From Cryptomeria japonica (lineage: Eukaryota > Streptophyta > Pinopsida > Cupressales > Cupressaceae): a stretch of 64,000 nt of DNA. A model generated the notes under the pieces. It was not told the origin of the DNA. It made no database searches and saw nothing but the letters and a program-made list of their open reading frames with translations. Positions 10,990 through 21,150 of the stretch are shown here, piece after piece. The position numbers and the translations under genes were made by a program. Numbering within the stretch: the first letter of the stretch is position 1; each line of letters begins with the position of its first letter. The stretch is taken from NCBI RefSeq assembly GCF_030272615.1, contig NC_081408.1:302471450-302535449 (forward strand), given 5' to 3'.

Positions 10990-12222
10990 TATTGACCATT
11001 TGGTGGAATTGATTATGTGTTGCATTGATGTTTTGTCATTGATGTCAACACTAGCTGTTTGGATGCTTTACTGACACCCTTTTGGTCCTGGTAGGTTAAG
11101 CGGTTTCTGGTTAACTTGGATTCAACATGATCCTATAGACTCCAGTATAATCTAGTGATGGAATTGGCTTGTGCATAATACTTATACTCATACTTGGTTA
11201 GTTGGTTTTGGTCTAGATATTGGATTCTATCTTGCTTACTTAGAAGATTGGTTTCTGGTTCTGACGAGGGTTTCACTGACAGAGCTTTTAGTGGAGATAT
11301 TTGATGAATTGCATAAGTGGTGTTGGTGCAGCTTCTGATTGACTTTCGGGATGCTGTTGGTGATCATGTTAGGGACTTGGCAGATGGAGATAATTGCTAA
11401 AGTGTGTGGACCTATACTTGGTCCCGGTTGATCTAGGTTATGGACCAACTTTAATGTAACATGTGGATAGGACCTATTGATGTATTTTTGGTATGTCTTA
11501 TGTGTTGATATTACTTGTTTGGTCTGAGGCCGACATGGTTTGTAATTATGTAATCGGTTTATTATCTGGTGGCTGACCTGATTGTTTATGGTCGAGGGTT
11601 TGTATATATAGATGTAAGATCTTATTGTAGATCATAATGGTTATATGTAAGAGGTCATGGTCAAGGAATGTAATGCATGAATAATGTAAAATTATTCAGG
11701 CAGAGGAGTTGCTCGATCATTGGAGATTGAATTGGGTTTGTGTAAGAGGATTTAGTCCTTTGGTATTGAGCTTAACTAGAATTGTACTCGGGCATCGGAG
11801 ATGCTGTCTTTTGCAGTTCAACACTTCTCCATATTGTAGTCTAGATTTATATGCAGTCAATGAGGCTCCTTTTGTGATGAGCAGTGTGCTCTAGGCTATT
11901 GGCCTTCCTGCAAGTGTAGGCCCCTTCATTGCAGGCCCCTTCATTGTAATTCATATACTTATTGCAAAAGAATTATCTGACTGTGGGTAGGCTTCACACT
12001 GTGGTTTTTCCCTTTATTGGGTTTTCCACGTATAAATCTTGGTGTTGTGTGGATGGATTTTATTCTATGATTATTGTTTATGCTTAATTGGATTAACTAC
12101 TATTCCGGTATTATTGTTTTGAGTTTCTATATTAAAGTTTTAATTGTTGAATGTTCCTGTAACATGTGACAATTGATTCACCCCCCTCTCAATTGTCTTT
12201 CGGTTATCTAAAATATCTAACA
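10990..12222 (+). repeat. copia-1 3' LTR (1233 bp)
   Basis: The 3' copy of the LTR starts TATTGACCATTT and ends TCTAACA, immediately followed by the AATTC target repeat. It differs from the 5' LTR by scattered substitutions, mostly transitions, and by a short tandem duplication of aggccccttcattg near 11920-11945. A rough reading suggests around 90 percent identity between the two, implying an old insertion. Confidence 0.94.
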
Positions 12223-12780
12223 AATTCAATATTGAATATGTGGATAGAAAAGCAATCAAAGGACAAGTAATAGGAAATCCGTTGATTGATGATCCACTTC
12301 TAGGTGATCGCTTGATCCTCACAAAATTTCCAAATGAATTCATGATGACTGTCACTATATCCTCCACATGGCAATAATACTTTGATGGTTCCTGCACCCA
12401 AAATGGATTAGGGGAAAGCATACTATTGATCACACCCCAAGGAGATTACATTCCTAAATAATATAAGAGCCTTTGCATGCACTAACAACATTGCAAAATA
12501 TGAAGCACTAATCACTGAACTCTGTCTCGCTATCCAACGGAAGATATTAGATTTACATGTCTATGGTGATTCCCAACTTGTCATTAAACAAGTAAATGAT
12601 GAGTATCAAACAAAAGATGACAAGCTTCTTACTTAGCATAGTATGGTTGAGGACCTCAAGCAACATTTTACATCAATCAAGTTTGATCATATCCCATATA
12701 CCAACAACAGAGCTATAAATACAATGGCCACTATCAGTTCCCTCCTTCAGATGCTGACACATAGTCAAAAGTGTTAGTTT
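12223..12780 (+). pseudogene. gypsy-A second (archaeal-type) RNase H
   Basis: After copia-1, the gypsy frame resumes with FNIEYVDRKAIKG and then a second RNase H domain: YFDGSCTQNGLG (catalytic Asp codon 12384-12386), ITPQGDYIP, KYEALITELCLAI (catalytic Glu), HVYGDSQLVIKQV (third Asp) and a degraded last motif where the expected Asp is Asn (RAINTMAT). Having two RNase H domains, with the added one downstream of the native one, is the known arrangement in plant Tat elements. A stop lies at 12376 and a frameshift near 12470. Confidence 0.83.
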
Positions 12781-13468
12781 TTGGTCGAGCAACTCTTTAT
12801 ACCGGTATATGATCTACCAGAGTCTGAAATGGTGTGTGTACTCGTTGGTCCTGAATCCCCTTGGTATCGAGAGACCTTCACTTACCTAAGAGATAACATC
12901 ATTCCCCCACACCTCACCAAAAACCAACAACAAACCTTCATCCACCGATGTGCCCATTATACTATCCTTGGAGACACCCTATTCAGAAGGCATTTTGATG
13001 GTTCCCTCTTAAGGTAATGGTCAAGATGAAGCCTCTATTAAAACCTTAATCAAAATCCTTAAAAAGACAGTCAATGAAGCTGGGCATGATTGGCACCTCT
13101 AACTCTATCTTGCTCTGTGGGCCTACCGTACCTCCATCCGCACACCCATAGGAGCCAATCCATATGCCCTTTTCTTTGGCTTTGAATCTATCCTCCCTCT
13201 TGAGATTGAGATCCCCTCCTTAAGGGTGTCACTGTAGAATATCCTCCCAGATGAGGAATATAGAGTTGCCAGATTGCAAGAGCTAGAATTGCTGGATGAA
13301 AGGCACCTCAAGGCCTTAAACTATCTCTGGGTATATCAGAATTGCTTACGCTTGAGTTACAACAAGAAAGCCAAAACCCGAGAATTTGAAGTTGGTGATC
13401 TTGTCCTTATGGAAAATCAAAGAAACCTCCAAGAAAGAGAGAAGAAAGGCAAGTTCGAGCCCAATTGG
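12781..13468 (+). pseudogene. gypsy-A integrase with deleted catalytic core
   Basis: The N-terminal zinc-binding part is readable to 13016 (FIHRCAHYTILGDTLFRRHF). At about 13013-13020 it jumps directly to the segment that normally begins just before the catalytic Glu (GQDEASIKTLIKI). The first two catalytic aspartates and roughly 170 residues are missing. The C-terminal domain continues (WAYRTSIRTPIGANPYALFFG, REFEVGDLVLMENQ, KFEPNW) until the CACTA element interrupts it at 13469. It resumes at 25191 with the same frame. Confidence 0.87.
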
Positions 13469-13794
13469 CACTAGTACATTTGGGCCTAATTTCCAACGGC
13501 TAATTATCAGAATTTTGATGAAACCACATCAGACTTCTGACCAATTTTACCGTTGAAAACTCGTCATTGGTCTTTCTAACGATGCTATTTATGTTGTTTG
13601 TCTGATGATGTTATGAACTCCTTCGATAGCTATATTTGCTCCCCTGACCACAAATTTTGGTGGGCTACCATCAGAATTCTGATGGATGCTATGTTTTCTC
13701 CTCGACGACTGTCTGACATGGAAGTGATGTTGGATATACAACATCCTTGTCGGATGTTTCTTTAATTGTCATCAGAATTCTGACGGTGAGAGAT
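13469..13794. repeat. CACTA left terminal inverted repeat and subterminal palindromes
   Basis: The terminal repeat occupies 13469-13496. The next 300 bp contain several copies of a self-complementary motif around TCAGAATTCTGA (about 13507, 13529, 13672, 13771), often with flanking CC/GG that extend the palindrome. Clustered subterminal repeats are the binding sites of the CACTA transposase complex in known families. Confidence 0.82.
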
Positions 13795-14273
13795 GATGTG
13801 GGTCAAATGACTTTGCCATCAATGCATGAGAGCATTGAACGAGTTCTACTTTTAAAAATTGCATAAAACATTTATTATTTATTTGATTCAGTGTTAATTG
13901 CAAAAAAGAATTATCAATGATGTTTCCTTTCTCCAAGAATTGTCTAGGATCTTTCCATCAGATAATATGTAACATCGAATGACTAAATCTTTTCTTTACA
14001 AATGCTTATTTTATTTAATTATCATCTGAGCATGAATTAAAATTTATATCTATACGGAAGCAGAACATACAAGATGAAGACTCATGTGCAAGTAAATTTT
14101 GTAAAAGAAAGCAAGAAGGCATTATCTTGAATGACATGGAAACAAGCTCATCAGCTGCCTAGAAGAGAGCAATTGGAGAAAAGCAGAGGAAAGTGTTAAA
14201 GGGTGATAAATACATAGAGAGTATGCAATACAAACAAACAATGTTTGGAGTGTGTGATGTGACGTCTCTAATT

Positions 14274-15050
14274 TATCTCCGGAGGGACTAACTGGTTTTG
14301 GAGTTCCTGCGAAACCTATTGGGCCACGCTTGGAGGAAATCAACGTGTTCATGCAAGGAGCACCTTTTTTCTATTATGAGAATGATGCTTTTGCACCGAA
14401 GGATATTTGGAATGCAATATCCAAAAATTTCTATAGTGTGGAACCAGAGTTGGCAGACTTGAAGTAATTTTCAACTTTTAGAAGACCAAGAGGTTATGTA
14501 CACAATCTCCCAATTGAAGGGTGATTTCAAGCATTACCTCTCCCCCCATGACTATTTAGGAAGAACTTCCTCAGACAAATGACTATTGGCCTCCATGGGA
14601 TCAAAGAAAAAAATTGAAGCATAGACTCTAGACGATGTGGTGGTGTCCTTCGTGAAGAACTCTGCACTATAATTGAAAATTCACGAGGGAAACTACAAGA
14701 TAGTGAAGAGAAATACATTCTTAAAAAGTGGGAAGAATGGATCTTGGTTTGGGTGGGGCTAGGTAAGGTGTCTCCTCTAGAGGTTGACGAGATAGAAATC
14801 ATATTAGGATTTGAAAAAGATAACACTCGTGGAACTTCATGTGCGATTGATCGATTGTGCTGTTTGGGTAATGCATTCCAAATAGATACAATTGCATACC
14901 ATTTATCTGTCTTGATTAAAGAATTTTATCCTGATGACATTAAATTAAAGTTCTTTCTCTTCTATCTGGTATTGGTGGAGAAGAGGTTGCTTTGCATCGA
15001 CTTGGGATTCATTTAACTTGTCTTGTATCTGCGGAAATATATATTTTAGG
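14274..15050 (+). pseudogene. DRM: DRM-family de novo cytosine methyltransferase fragment (left arm)
   Basis: DRM enzymes methylate DNA guided by 24-nt siRNAs and silence transposons. Recognisable in order: GFGVP; FFYYENDAFAPKDIW; FYSVEPELADLK, then a stop; RRPRGYVHNLPIEG; ILVWVGLGKVSPLE; ILGFEKDNTRG; the segment CLGNAFQIDTIAYHLSVL; and, in another frame, the SAM-binding motif SGIGG (14965-14979) with VALHRLGIHL. This rearranged motif order (C-terminal motifs before SGIGG) is specific to DRM. About 245 codons of the catalytic domain are covered; the UBA domains and the motif with the catalytic Cys are absent. A 5-bp insertion before SGIGG, further frameshifts and several stops exclude a functional protein. 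No introns are evident in the fragment. Confidence 0.92.
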
Positions 15051-15777
15051 TCGATGCAATGCAACCTCTTCTCCACCAATACCAGATAGAAGAGAAAGTA
15101 CTTTAATTTAATGCCATCAGGATAAAAGGCTTTAATCAAGATAGATAAATGGTATGCAACTATATCTATTTGGAATGCATTACCCAAACAACGTAATTGA
15201 TCAGTCGCACACGAAGTTCCACGAGTGTGATCTTTTTCAAATCCTAATATTATTTCTATCTCGTCAACCTCTAGAGGATCCACCTGACCTGGCCCCACCC
15301 AAACCAAGTTCCATTCTTTGAATTTTTTAAAAATGTATTTCTGTTCACTATCTTGTAGTTTCCCTCGTGAATTTTCAATTATAGTGCAGAGTTCTTCACA
15401 AAGGACACCACCACATCGTCTACAGTTTATGCTTCAATTTTTTTCTTTGATCCCATGGAGGCCAATAGTCCTTTTTTTGAGGAAGTGCTTCCTGAATAGT
15501 CATGGGGGGGAGAGATAATGCTTGAAATTGCCCTTCTATTGGGAGATTGTGTACATAACCTCTTGGTCATCTAAAAGCTGAAAATTACTTCGAGTTCGCC
15601 AACTCTGGTTCCACACTATAGAAATTTTTGGATATTGCCTTCCAAATATCCTTTGGTGCAAAAGAATCATTCTCATAATAGAAAAAGGTGCTCCTTCCAT
15701 GAACACATTGATTTCCTCCAAGCGTGGCCCAATAGGTTTTAGAGGAACTCCAAAACCAGTTAGTCCCTCCAGACATA
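15001..15777 (-). pseudogene. DRM: DRM-family methyltransferase fragment (right arm, inverted copy)
   Basis: This is the reverse-strand copy of the same fragment, read from 15777 down. It contains LTGFGVP, INVFMEGAPF, IWKAISKNFYSVEPELANSK then the shared stop, YVHNLPIEGQF, VWVGPGQVDPLE, ILGFEKDHTRG and LGNAFQIDIVAYHLSIL. It keeps some residues closer to plant DRM proteins than the left arm does (for example KDHTRG versus KDNTRG). The two arms therefore drifted separately after the duplication. It shares the 5-bp insertion before SGIGG. Confidence 0.92.
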
Positions 15778-16257
15778 AAAGTAGAGACGTCACATCACAT
15801 ACTCCAGACATTGTTTGTTTGTATTGCATACTCTCTATGTATTTATCACCCTTTAAGTCATTCCTCTGCTTTTCTCCAATTGCTCTCTTCTAGGCACCTA
15901 ATGAACTTGTTTCCATGTCATTCAAGATAATGCCTGCTTGCTTTCTTTTACGAAATTTACTTGCACACGAGTCTTCAGCTTGTATATTTTGCTTCTGTAC
16001 AGATATAAATTTTAATTCACACTCAGATGATAATTAAATAAAGTAAGCATTTGTAAAGAAATTATTTAGTCATTGGATGTTATATATTATCTGATAGAAA
16101 TATCCTAGACAATTCTTGGAGAAAGGAAACATCATTGATAAATTTTTTTGCAAATAACACCGAATCAAATAAATTAAAAATGTTTCATGTAATATTTAAA
16201 AGTAGAACTCCTGCAATTCTTTCATGCACCAATGGCAAAGCTGTTTGATCCACACCA

Positions 16258-16811
16258 TTATCCATAATAGAACAAATCAATATAATAGGTTATTAGAAAT
16301 AATATATACATAAATATGAAAGAACATTAAATTACCATTACAAACCCATAAACCATTAAATAGTGAAAATAGATATAAATTTGTTAATGTCTCCCTACAA
16401 ACACCACAACCATAACCAAAACAAAAAAAAATTCTTACCCGCAAAAACTAAGTAGCTGGTGAGTTGCAAGTCTACAACATCTCTCAGATGATCAAACCGT
16501 TTCTTAATTTTTTTCTTCTGATTAGTCAATGGATTTAGTTGCATGTACAAGTTTTCTATTTGAAGCCTTCCATTTCACTATTTTTGAGACTTAATAAAAT
16601 TCTTGTGAGTAGAATGATGAAGTTTATCACCCAAAGAAATGATATGCAAGGGAGACAATCACTTAAGGTCCATCTGATCTTGAGACATTGATGCTCACTT
16701 TAGCATGTCACATCTTAAATTGACAAGACTCATGATTGGGACCCAAAATATGACCCCTCATTTCTTGCCTCATGTGTGAGAAAAAATTCAAACACTTTAT
16801 GTATGATTAGG
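16258..16811. other. CACTA interior, mostly unassigned, with an exon-like piece on the minus strand
   Basis: Most of this stretch is AT-rich with no recognisable content. On the minus strand, about 16560 down to 16437, one frame reads LYMQLNPLTNQKKKIKKRF and on through VDLQLTSYLVFAG, and is followed by a GTAAG splice-donor-like sequence. It looks like a captured exon of a host gene. I do not recognise the protein. Confidence 0.4.
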
Positions 16812-17353
16812 TATAAAAGGAAGCCTAACTTGTCATTTAGGAAGGGGTCTACCTACAATTCAAGTGATCTCTTAACTATAAAATCAATTAAATTCCAAGT
16901 GAACAAGCAATCAAGCATTCATCAAGCATTGAAGGAGAATTCAAGTTAAAGCACAACATTCATGATCAACAGTCTGCATGACATCCTAAAACCTTGTGTG
17001 AGGATTAAAGAAAGATTCATCAAGGTATCATGTTCAAATTAAGCATTTTTAGATTAGATCTAAAGGGATTATTTTAAAGAGGGAGGAAGAGATCTTTTCC
17101 TAAAGATGTCTACCTCCAAAAATAGAGGAGATATTTAATAAAGATATCATCTTTTAAATTAAGAAATGGGCAGGAGATTAAGAATAAAAACCTTCCATAT
17201 TGCACACTTCAAGGTATATTCAAACCTATTTGACCTAGGAAAGCCCTTATCAACAAACCTATTTTCATCATTTTTTGTGTAGGAAATTGATTCAGGAGTT
17301 ACGTGTGAAGAATTTGGCAATGCAAATGATGACAATCAAACTCAAATTTTATT
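16812..17353 (+). repeat. CACTA internal module P1-P2 with a TATA-like start
   Basis: P1 (16812-16945) starts TATAAAAGGAAGCC. P2 (16945-17350) ends just before hairpin 2. P1 recurs at 17593-17726 and, partly, at 20112-20185. Parts of P2 recur at 19182-19480. The arrangement P1-P2-hairpin-P1 suggests a segmental duplication. The TATAAAAG upstream of hairpin 2 is a possible promoter for it, but that is inference only. Confidence 0.7.
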
Positions 17354-17584
17354 TGTCTTGAAAGCCTTTTATCCTGATGGCATTAAATTAAAGTTATTTC
17401 TCTATTTTCTGGTGATCTCTGGAGCAGAGGTTGCTTTGCATCAACCTGGGATACATTTAACTTTTGTTGTATCTGCGGAAATATGTATCATAGGTCGATG
17501 CAATGTAACCTCTACTCCACCAATACCAGATAGAAGAGAAAGTACTTTAATTTAATGCCATCAGGATAAAATGCTTTCAAGACA
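17354..17584. repeat. DRM hairpin 2 (93-bp arms, 45-nt loop)
   Basis: Arms 17354-17446 and 17492-17584 are inverted copies of the DRM segment from VLKAFYPDGIK through GAEVALH. The loop corresponds to that of the large palindrome (15001-15050), including tgtatctgcggaaatat. The left arm keeps GAEVALH, as in plant DRM proteins, whereas both arms of the large palindrome read GEEVALH. The small hairpins are therefore not simple trimmed copies of the present large one. The size of about 230 nt fits a miRNA- or siRNA-type foldback. Confidence 0.9.
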
Positions 17585-17592
17585 TATATTAG

Positions 17593-17726
17593 GTATAAAA
17601 GGAAGCCTACCCTATAATTTGAAGGGGTATACCTACAATTCAAGTGATCTCTTAATTATAAAATCAATTCAATTCCAAATGAACAAGCAATCGAGCATTC
17701 ATCAAGCATTGAAGGAGAATTTAAGT
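17593..17726 (+). repeat. Second copy of module P1
   Basis: Starts TATAAAAGGAAGCC like 16812, differs by scattered substitutions, and is cut at 17726 by a nested insertion that separates it from its P2 partner (resuming at 19182). Confidence 0.8.
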
Positions 17727-19181
17727 TGGTGTAGGTGCATTTGGAAGACCAAAGGACTCAATGAAGCCATTAAAGACTTTTGAAGGTCTTAGGAGTGAAG
17801 AGCCAATCAATTATGATGTATTAAGGTCCATTATGGCCTTTAATGATGAAAATTGTAATAAGTTTGTAATTGTCCTAAAGGGCTTGGTAAGGACCTTAGA
17901 ACCAACAAAAAGATGTAATAGGAATTTATGGCTTAGGGAGTCTAGAAGAGTTTAGGCAAGTTCAATAAATCATTTCATGAACTTGTGTGTCACCAATTAA
18001 GAGTTTTTGATCAAATGGTTGATGTAATGCTTTGTACGACAGAGAATGCTGGTGTATGGACTGGGACAAGCAATAACAACAAATTTTTGTTTTCTTGAAT
18101 TTTTTTGGTGTTTTGGCTTATGGTAACTTTGTCTTGAGTGTGTATTTGAATTAATAATGCATTGAAGAGACCTTGAACATATTATTTGTAGGGAAGATGC
18201 ACTGATAATCCATTTGTCTCAGACTTTAGATTAGTTGCATTGACTGTTCTAGCAGATTTGTGCAATTTGGCATTTGATTTGGTTGATTTACAATGAGAAT
18301 GGTCATTCCATGAATGTAAAAGGCCTAATATTAATGGGATGGAACTCCTCTAACATGTACAATAAATTACTAATAGGTTGATGTGCAGATTGGGTGGAGA
18401 ACCAGAGTGATCACCAAAACAATGAATGCAAGAGTGGAGAAATTGCTTGCTAAGGAGCAGCAGTAGAAAATCCGCCTTAAGGAGGAGAAAATTTTATGAT
18501 TGAAAGTGTTTAGAAATTTAAAATGAAAGGTGAATCCATCATCATTTGGATGGTATAGTGTTTGGAAGAGGGGTATATGAGAAACCCTACTTTTAAGGGT
18601 TTGTGAGAGGCTAAATAAGGGATTTTGCATCTAAGAAGGTTAAACCTTGTAAATAATTGCATTTTACTTAGTTTTGAATCATATTGGATGAATTTTGAGA
18701 GTCTGGGAGTCAGGAAGTTAAAACATTATATACTTCCTTTGTAAAACTGTCATTTTTGGAGTCCAAAAATAATGCATAGTTACAGGACAGCATATAATTT
18801 CCAAATCAACCACATGCAATCTTCTGGTATGTTGAAGAGAAGACAAATGGGTGTCTGAATATCCAATTTTTTTTTTAGTTTTTTGGTAAAGTTGAGAGAA
18901 AACAATTCATTTTCCTCGCTAGAGGGCTAATTGAGCAACTACACCTAGAAGGCTAAAAAGAGGGCTTTGCAATTAAACAAGTTCTTGGAACCACAAAACC
19001 AATTGAAAAAATTTATTTGGAGGTATTAAAAGCATTCAATACCTTTGGAATCATTTGAAAAAGTGCTGGTTTGCATTTGACCTATTTGAGCCATTTGGGT
19101 GCTAGTAGGCCTAGGGGTTTGGACCTTGGATTTCCCTTATAAATATTAAAGGTTCATTTATCACACCCTTCCTCTGCATCA
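17727..19181 (+). mobile_element. Probable solo LTR nested in the CACTA element
   Basis: The sequence joining P1 to P2 is uninterrupted at 16936-16950 but split here by 1455 bp. The insert starts TGGTGTAGG and ends TGCATCA, fitting TG...CA LTR ends. The flanks are TAAGT (17722-17726) and CAAGT (19182-19186); the unbroken copy reads CAAGT, so the left flank has one C-to-T change and a 5-bp target duplication is supported. A TATAAATA sequence near 19138 would be a promoter close to the LTR 3' end. No internal coding region or second LTR is present. Family unknown; orientation inferred from the TATA. Confidence 0.7.
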
Positions 19182-19480
19182 CAAGTTAAAGCACAACATT
19201 CATTATCAATAGTATGCATGATATCCTAAAACCTTGTGTGAGGATTCAAGAAAGATTCATCAAGGTATCATGTTCAATTTTAAGCATTTTTAGATTAGAT
19301 CTATCCTTTCCTCAAAAGGAAAACATTGTACTTCAAGGTTAATTCACAACCTGAGGTTTGACCTAGGAAATACCCCATCAACAAACCTATTTTCATCATT
19401 TTGTGTGTAGGAAATTGATTCAGGAGTTACATGTGAAGAATTTGGCAAAGTAAATGATGACAATCAAACTCAAATTTTGA
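19182..19480 (+). repeat. Partial second copy of module P2
   Basis: Matches 16945-17060 and 17209-17350 (for example caaggtatcatgttcaa and gattcaggagtta) with an internal deletion. The stretch 19481-19822 that follows has no recognisable content. Confidence 0.75.
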
Positions 19481-19822
19481 TGGCATGAAAAGCATAAGAG
19501 TAGGCCATTTAACACCTCCTAGTCCCAAGAATTTTTGACAACCTTTTGATAGTAGATTTTGTGTACCATCCTAATCCAAAAAGCATTCATTTTGGCTACA
19601 TCTGATAGTCATTGCTTAAATCAGTTTAAAGTGTATTCATTTAGGGACCTTTCATAAAATATTCTCAACTTACACATCATAAAAGGATCTTAAAATATTC
19701 ATTGTTTATAATGATAAGAATTTGGTCAAACAAAATATTGTGCAGCAGTAGTATGGAGTGCATTTCATCTATTTTATGCCCAAAGAATTCATCATATCAC
19801 TTTCTTTTCAAAGGTGACTAAT

Positions 19823-20109
19823 CAATTGCGTTGTTTGGGTAATGCATTCCAAATAGATATAGTTGCATACCATTTATCTGTCTTGAAAGACTTTTATCCT
19901 GATGGCATTAAATTAAAATTCTTTCTCTATTTTCTAGTGATCTATGGAGCAGAGGTTGCTTTGCATTGACCTGGGATATATTTAACTTGTGTTGTATCTG
20001 CGGAAATATGTATCCTAGGTCGATGCAATGCAATCTCTGCTCCACCAATACCAGATAGAAGAGAAAGTACATTAATTTAATGACATCAAGATAAAATTAT
20101 TTCAAGACA
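19823..20109. repeat. DRM hairpin 3 (94/93-bp arms, 44-nt loop) with upstream DRM segment
   Basis: Arms 19879-19972 and 20017-20109 match those of hairpin 2, with the same loop sequence. The left side extends further into the gene (19823-19878, encoding LRCLGNAFQID and VAYHLSVL) without a mirrored partner. Hairpins 2 and 3 share mismatches between their arms, so one is a copy of the other. As in hairpin 2, the left arm reads GAEVALH. Confidence 0.9.
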
Positions 20110-21150
20110 TATATTAGTATAAAAGGAAGCCTACCCTATCATTTGAAGGGGTCTACCTACAATTCAAGTGATCTCTTAATTACAAAAGAAAGGAAGAGAT
20201 AGTTGTAAAAGAGATATTATGGAAACATTACATAATTTAAATGAAGGCAACCAAAAGAATGCAGAGAGATAAAAAAAATCTATAGAGCAACCATTTTACA
20301 TACCTCAAATACAAAATCGTAGGGTGGAGTAATAAAAAATGGCAAATCAAGGAAAGAATGAAAGATCCACACCAAATTCTTATACAATGTAGTCCAGTTG
20401 AAGGATTTTCATTCAACACAAGATAGTGAAGGGGTAATTATGATGATTTATTTGAAGGTTCATAAGTTAAAGGTAGTCACTAACATATAAAGAGTGAATA
20501 AATTGAAGAGCTCGATGAATTGCCAGCGTAGCATGAGGATGTATGCAAAATGATATTATGATAGTGGTGAAACTACAAAGTTTTGATCATATTTTTATTG
20601 AGCATGAAAGCAACCACCTTGAGCTCATAAATGATAGGCATCGTGTTGTAGAGTATCATTTTAGGTTGAACAAGGGTGTCACATTTTTGAGGCTCGATCA
20701 GTGCAAGGAGACATTTTGTGTATATGAAGTGGTTTCAATTAGCCATTTTGTGAATAAGTAGAGAGGAGAGGTCAATGTCTTTGTTTATTTGCCTACAAAA
20801 CAATGAAAGAGGTCCTAATCAAGGAACACACACGTCCAAGAAAGGAGAGAATTTGGATTCAGGACAATTCTATGCAAGAAAGGATATCAAGTTATAAAAG
20901 ATAAAAAACATCAAAGTTAAAGTGGATCCTTAAAAAAGAGGAACAATTGACAACTATTATTCTTGCTCCACAATGCATAGACAAGAAGAAGTAGGCTATT
21001 ATGTTGCCTCCCAAGTATGATTGCACATGAAATCATAGTACCATGAATGACAATGAACCCCTAATAGGTAATTAAGCTACCAATGTCATATAGCAAGATA
21101 AAAACATAATAGGTTATAAATGTCATTTAGAAGGGATATGATGAGTGTAC
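20110..21150. other. CACTA interior, unassigned
   Basis: 20112-20185 is a third, partial copy of module P1. An open stretch at 20543-20761 (plus strand, 72 codons, SFDHIFIEHESNHLEL) has no recognised relatives and may be chance. No further features seen. Confidence 0.45.

Larger units (their letters stand above)
5103..12222 (+). mobile_element. copia-1: complete but defective Ty1/copia LTR retrotransposon
   Basis: A 7.1-kb element has two LTRs (5103-6322 and 10990-12222), an initiator tRNA-Met primer site, one long gag-pol frame and a polypurine tract. The 5-bp direct repeat AATTC flanks it at 5098-5102 and 12223-12227, so this is an intact insertion with no recombination since. The domain order gag, protease, integrase, RT, RNase H is diagnostic of Ty1/copia. 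Wording such as KNVIGTKWVFRNKL and FIDDIIFGG in the RT resembles the SIRE/Maximus or Tork groups; I cannot separate these by eye. The target is the RNase H of gypsy-A. Stops, frameshifts and a protease active-site substitution make it inactive. Confidence 0.95.
13795..16257. repeat. Long palindrome (about 1.2-kb arms, 50-nt loop) built from a DRM gene fragment
   Basis: The left arm (13795-15000) and the right arm (15051-16257) are reverse complements with an estimated identity near 90 percent. The loop, 15001-15050, is a continuation of the gene fragment. Both arms share the same premature stop after the codons for ADLK/ANSK and the same 5-bp insertion near 14941-14949, so the inverted duplication was made from an already broken copy. 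A transcript through either strand would fold into a long hairpin, a direct substrate for DICER-LIKE enzymes. Confidence 0.94.

Noticed and set aside
14122-15829. Short open frames in the opposite orientation to the DRM reading on each palindrome arm
   Set aside because: They are the complement of the DRM fragment, produced by the inverted duplication, not separate genes.
18370-18630. 86-codon minus-strand open frame
   Set aside because: Lies inside the nested solo LTR and shows no protein-like motif.
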